NCBI GenBank assembly: GCA_036850595.1
Contig: CM072160.1
Span: 18,579,906 to 18,643,905, forward strand
Direction: 5' to 3'
Source: Rhyacichthys aspro
Taxonomy: Eukaryota; Chordata; Actinopteri; Gobiiformes; Rhyacichthyidae
DNA length: 64,000 bases
Shown: in pieces, positions 61,620 through 64,000 of the stretch
Layout of the letters: the number at the start of each line of letters is the position of its first letter
How positions within the stretch are numbered: the stretch's first letter is position 1
Notes under the pieces: model-generated
The model's database searches: none
What the model was told of the DNA's origin: nothing
Seen by the model: only the letters and a program-made list of their open reading frames with translations
Position numbers and translations under genes: made by a program

Positions 61620-61940
61620 CCTGAGAGGGCCGGGAGTCAATGGGTGCGTGTACGCGGTAATGACCTATGTTTCGCTCGCTGTACAATCCGCTCGGACCGC
61701 GCTGTTTGTGTGCTCCGGCACAGTTTGTTTTGAGACCCGTGGGAGTGTTTATCCGTGTGGGCTGAAGAATTCCAGGTCAAGAGCGCACGGCGTACAGAGG
61801 AAAGCTACGGCTCGATTGATCTCCATGTTGACATCAAAGAGCACCTTGGCTGTCCAGCTCCACCGGCTACATTTAAATATTTATCTAGTGCTGACGTACA
61901 TATAGTGGACAAATACAGCGAAGGACTCATTTCTTTGGCT
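61620..61940. promoter_or_regulatory. Candidate conserved non-coding element in foxo1 intron 1
   Basis: Sharply bounded complex block with several CpGs ('cgtgtacgcggtaatgacct', 'gctcggaccgcgctg') and open frames on the plus strand, in AT-rich flanks. The frames match no known family and have no clear splice context, so a regulatory element is more likely than an exon. Confidence 0.25.
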
Positions 61941-64000
61941 GGTATGCTTTGTATATACAGTGTGGGGTTCTATGTGACAGGCATAGAGTGTGGAATAACA
62001 TGGAGAATCCTATACTAATTTATATTTTTGGGAATCTGTCCCCTTTACCAAAGATGACGTAAGAGCATGATTGTAGCTGCTGCAGGCCTAATGAATGCAC
62101 AGTTAATGAAAACTGTGACAGTAACCAAATGACGAGGATGCATCCAAATGCATGTAACTCAAAGTCCCCACATGCACACAAATATTTTTCATCTCCAATA
62201 TATATTTCAAAGGGTAAGAAGTTGTTAAATTAACTGATATGTTATAGATCAGTAACAGAGTGAAAGGGAAATTAACAAGGAGTAAATTGGCTGGGAATTT
62301 GGGAACCAGGCTGCTTCTCGTTAGCCTGTCTTCATTAGGAAGTGTAGAACATGAAAGGGGACGCTGGCAAGTGTTCAAAGATTAACACCGGTGTTGGCCA
62401 AATTGAACAGACATGTGAGCTTTAAATACAACATGACAGGTCATCAGGGTTTCCAAGAATTCACTTTCCAGGACTTTTCTAGGAATCTATCTTGAAAGTC
62501 CAGGACAGTATTTTCTCATGAATGGTCATGTCATTTACAACGATCTCAGTTTTATTTCTTGATTCAAGAGCGTGATACGCAAAAATGTAATGCTCAGGCT
62601 TTTTCTCTTTGCTTTAGTTTAAACCAAAGCACAAACTACAGAAGCCTCAGAGGGTCAAAACTCACTTAACTTCAGATTTCATGTAGGTTTAGGGCATACA
62701 CTGAATGTTGCATTGTTTATCTAAAGCCAGTTGAGTTTCAAACCTGAGGAGCTTAAATATAATACAAATTCCACAGCAATATGCATTATTAAGGAAATGT
62801 GATGTCATTATTGATTTACAGGTCATTTCTATGAGTAAAAACATACTCTCTAGATTTCCTGGTTTCACTTTTAATATAACTTTTGCACAGTTTTGTTGGC
62901 ATTTTCTAATGATCATCATTTATTATGATTACCTCCAGTTCTACCTACTGCATCGTTAATAAAAGAAATAAATAAAAAAATTGAGGATAATTGAGGACAA
63001 TTGATAAAAGATGTATTTACTGTAAAATTACCGTAAAAAGAATAAGATGTACAAAATGAATGAATTAGCCCCTGACAACAAGCTATGTTACTGACTCAAC
63101 ACTCTTGAAATCTGAATATTTAAATATAAAGCTTTCAACCACTTAATGTATCAACAATATATCACTTGTACTTAAAAAATGAGATTAAATATATCACATG
63201 TGCTTCTCCTTTAAGTGCAATGATTAATGCAGATCGCGGCGGCAACATTCTGCTTAGAAACAGGACTTAAATATAAATCGACAGTACAGCACGGCAAATG
63301 GTGATACATGGTTTGTGCCATCTGTTGGTCTTCCTGTTGGACGGCGCACAGTGCCAGGGCCGGTGTCCAGTCCACTCAGAGCTCCTCCAGGCCGGTCCCA
63401 CCTGGCACAACTGTCCTCTCATTTCACACTGTCGCAGACGGCCTGACGAGTGCGGAGGCTGCCATGACTCAGTACAGGCACGACTCACTGCGGAGGATCA
63501 GCAGCGCCGGCCTCGAACAATTAATGGCTGCAAACTTTACACTAAAAAAATTCAATTTGATGAAATACAGTGAAAGTTATGGCCAAATTAAAAATGTAAA
63601 AAGGCCTTGGAGGACAACAAAAATGTCCCTAATGCAAAATTCTTGGGCCTCTCTGCGGGTTCACTTCAGGAGAGGCCCGGTCAGCTCCGAGCAGCCGTCA
63701 CATGGGTAATCACTTTAGAAAGAACTGCAGCCAGAAGAGAACCTAAAGTGAGACTTAAGTGGCGCCTGTTGAACGACCTTTGGATTTGGGAAAGTCTTTT
63801 TGAAAGTTCAGCGGCAGTTCAGTGTAAGGTGAAGGAGTTACTTAGGAGCCCTGTTTCCAAACATATTGTATCTACATAACATTTTCTAGTCTGGTCGGCT
63901 GTACCCAACAGCCTGTCGACCAATTATAGCACTTTGTTTTTCTAATGTCCAGAGGCAGTTTATTCTGTGCCCGTTGGTACTGACCCCTGGAGATCTAATT
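61941..64000. other. foxo1 intron 1, to end of window
   Basis: AT-rich up to 63,230. Positions 63,290-63,880 are more complex, with open plus-strand frames but no known domain. No forkhead-type exon is present, so foxo1 exon 1 must lie further upstream, beyond the window. Confidence 0.4.

Noticed and set aside
61755..62018. Possible exon of an unknown gene
   Set aside because: No homologous family recognised and no convincing splice signals; kept only as a candidate non-coding element.

Overview
The window looks like chromosomal DNA from a ray-finned fish, probably a percomorph teleost. It is AT-rich and intron-bearing, with splice sites, long non-coding stretches, and a scatter of old mobile elements of types common in teleosts: Tc1, non-autonomous hAT, a tRNA-derived SINE and L2-like LINE tails. 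I see no prokaryotic-style gene organisation. The only protein-coding gene I can support is the 3' part of a FOXO1 orthologue on the minus strand. I cannot tell foxo1a from foxo1b by sequence alone.

Layout. Positions 1 to about 31,550 are the region downstream of foxo1. No gene was found there. It holds a degenerate Tc1 transposon (15,983-17,087) with both terminal repeats, a hAT element with a near-perfect 8-bp target duplication (8,127-8,595), an L2-like LINE 3' fragment (18,340-19,185), two of the three SINE copies, four copies of another dispersed repeat, several local duplications, one isolated CpG-rich island (about 7,490-7,870) and a few complex, possibly conserved non-coding blocks. 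In mammals FOXO1 is also followed by a large gene-poor interval on its 3' side, so the emptiness fits.

Positions about 31,550-35,858 are the inferred foxo1 3'UTR. It is interrupted by a roughly 930-bp hAT-like element; without it the UTR would be about 3.4 kb. Seed matches for miR-96, miR-27 and miR-223, all reported regulators of mammalian FOXO1, lie in it. Two coding exons follow (35,859-37,010 and 37,738-37,929), separated by a 727-bp phase-0 intron that I believe is absent from mammalian FOXO1. They encode the second half of the forkhead domain, the nuclear localisation and AKT/CK1 phospho-regulatory region, the nuclear export signal, the LxxLL-type motif and the C-terminal activation domain.

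Positions 37,930-64,000 are the large first intron. Exon 1, which carries the N-terminus and first half of the forkhead domain, is not visible and should lie beyond 64,000. The intron contains a SINE, several hAT-like elements, a fourfold 41-bp tandem array with a CCAAT motif in every unit, two perfect CRE palindromes and several complex blocks that may be enhancers.

I did not find a new multi-gene biological system. The items most worth checking are the extra foxo1 intron, the transposon in its 3'UTR, the CCAAT tandem array in intron 1, the isolated CpG island and the locally duplicated unknown repeat at 20.5 and 22.9 kb.
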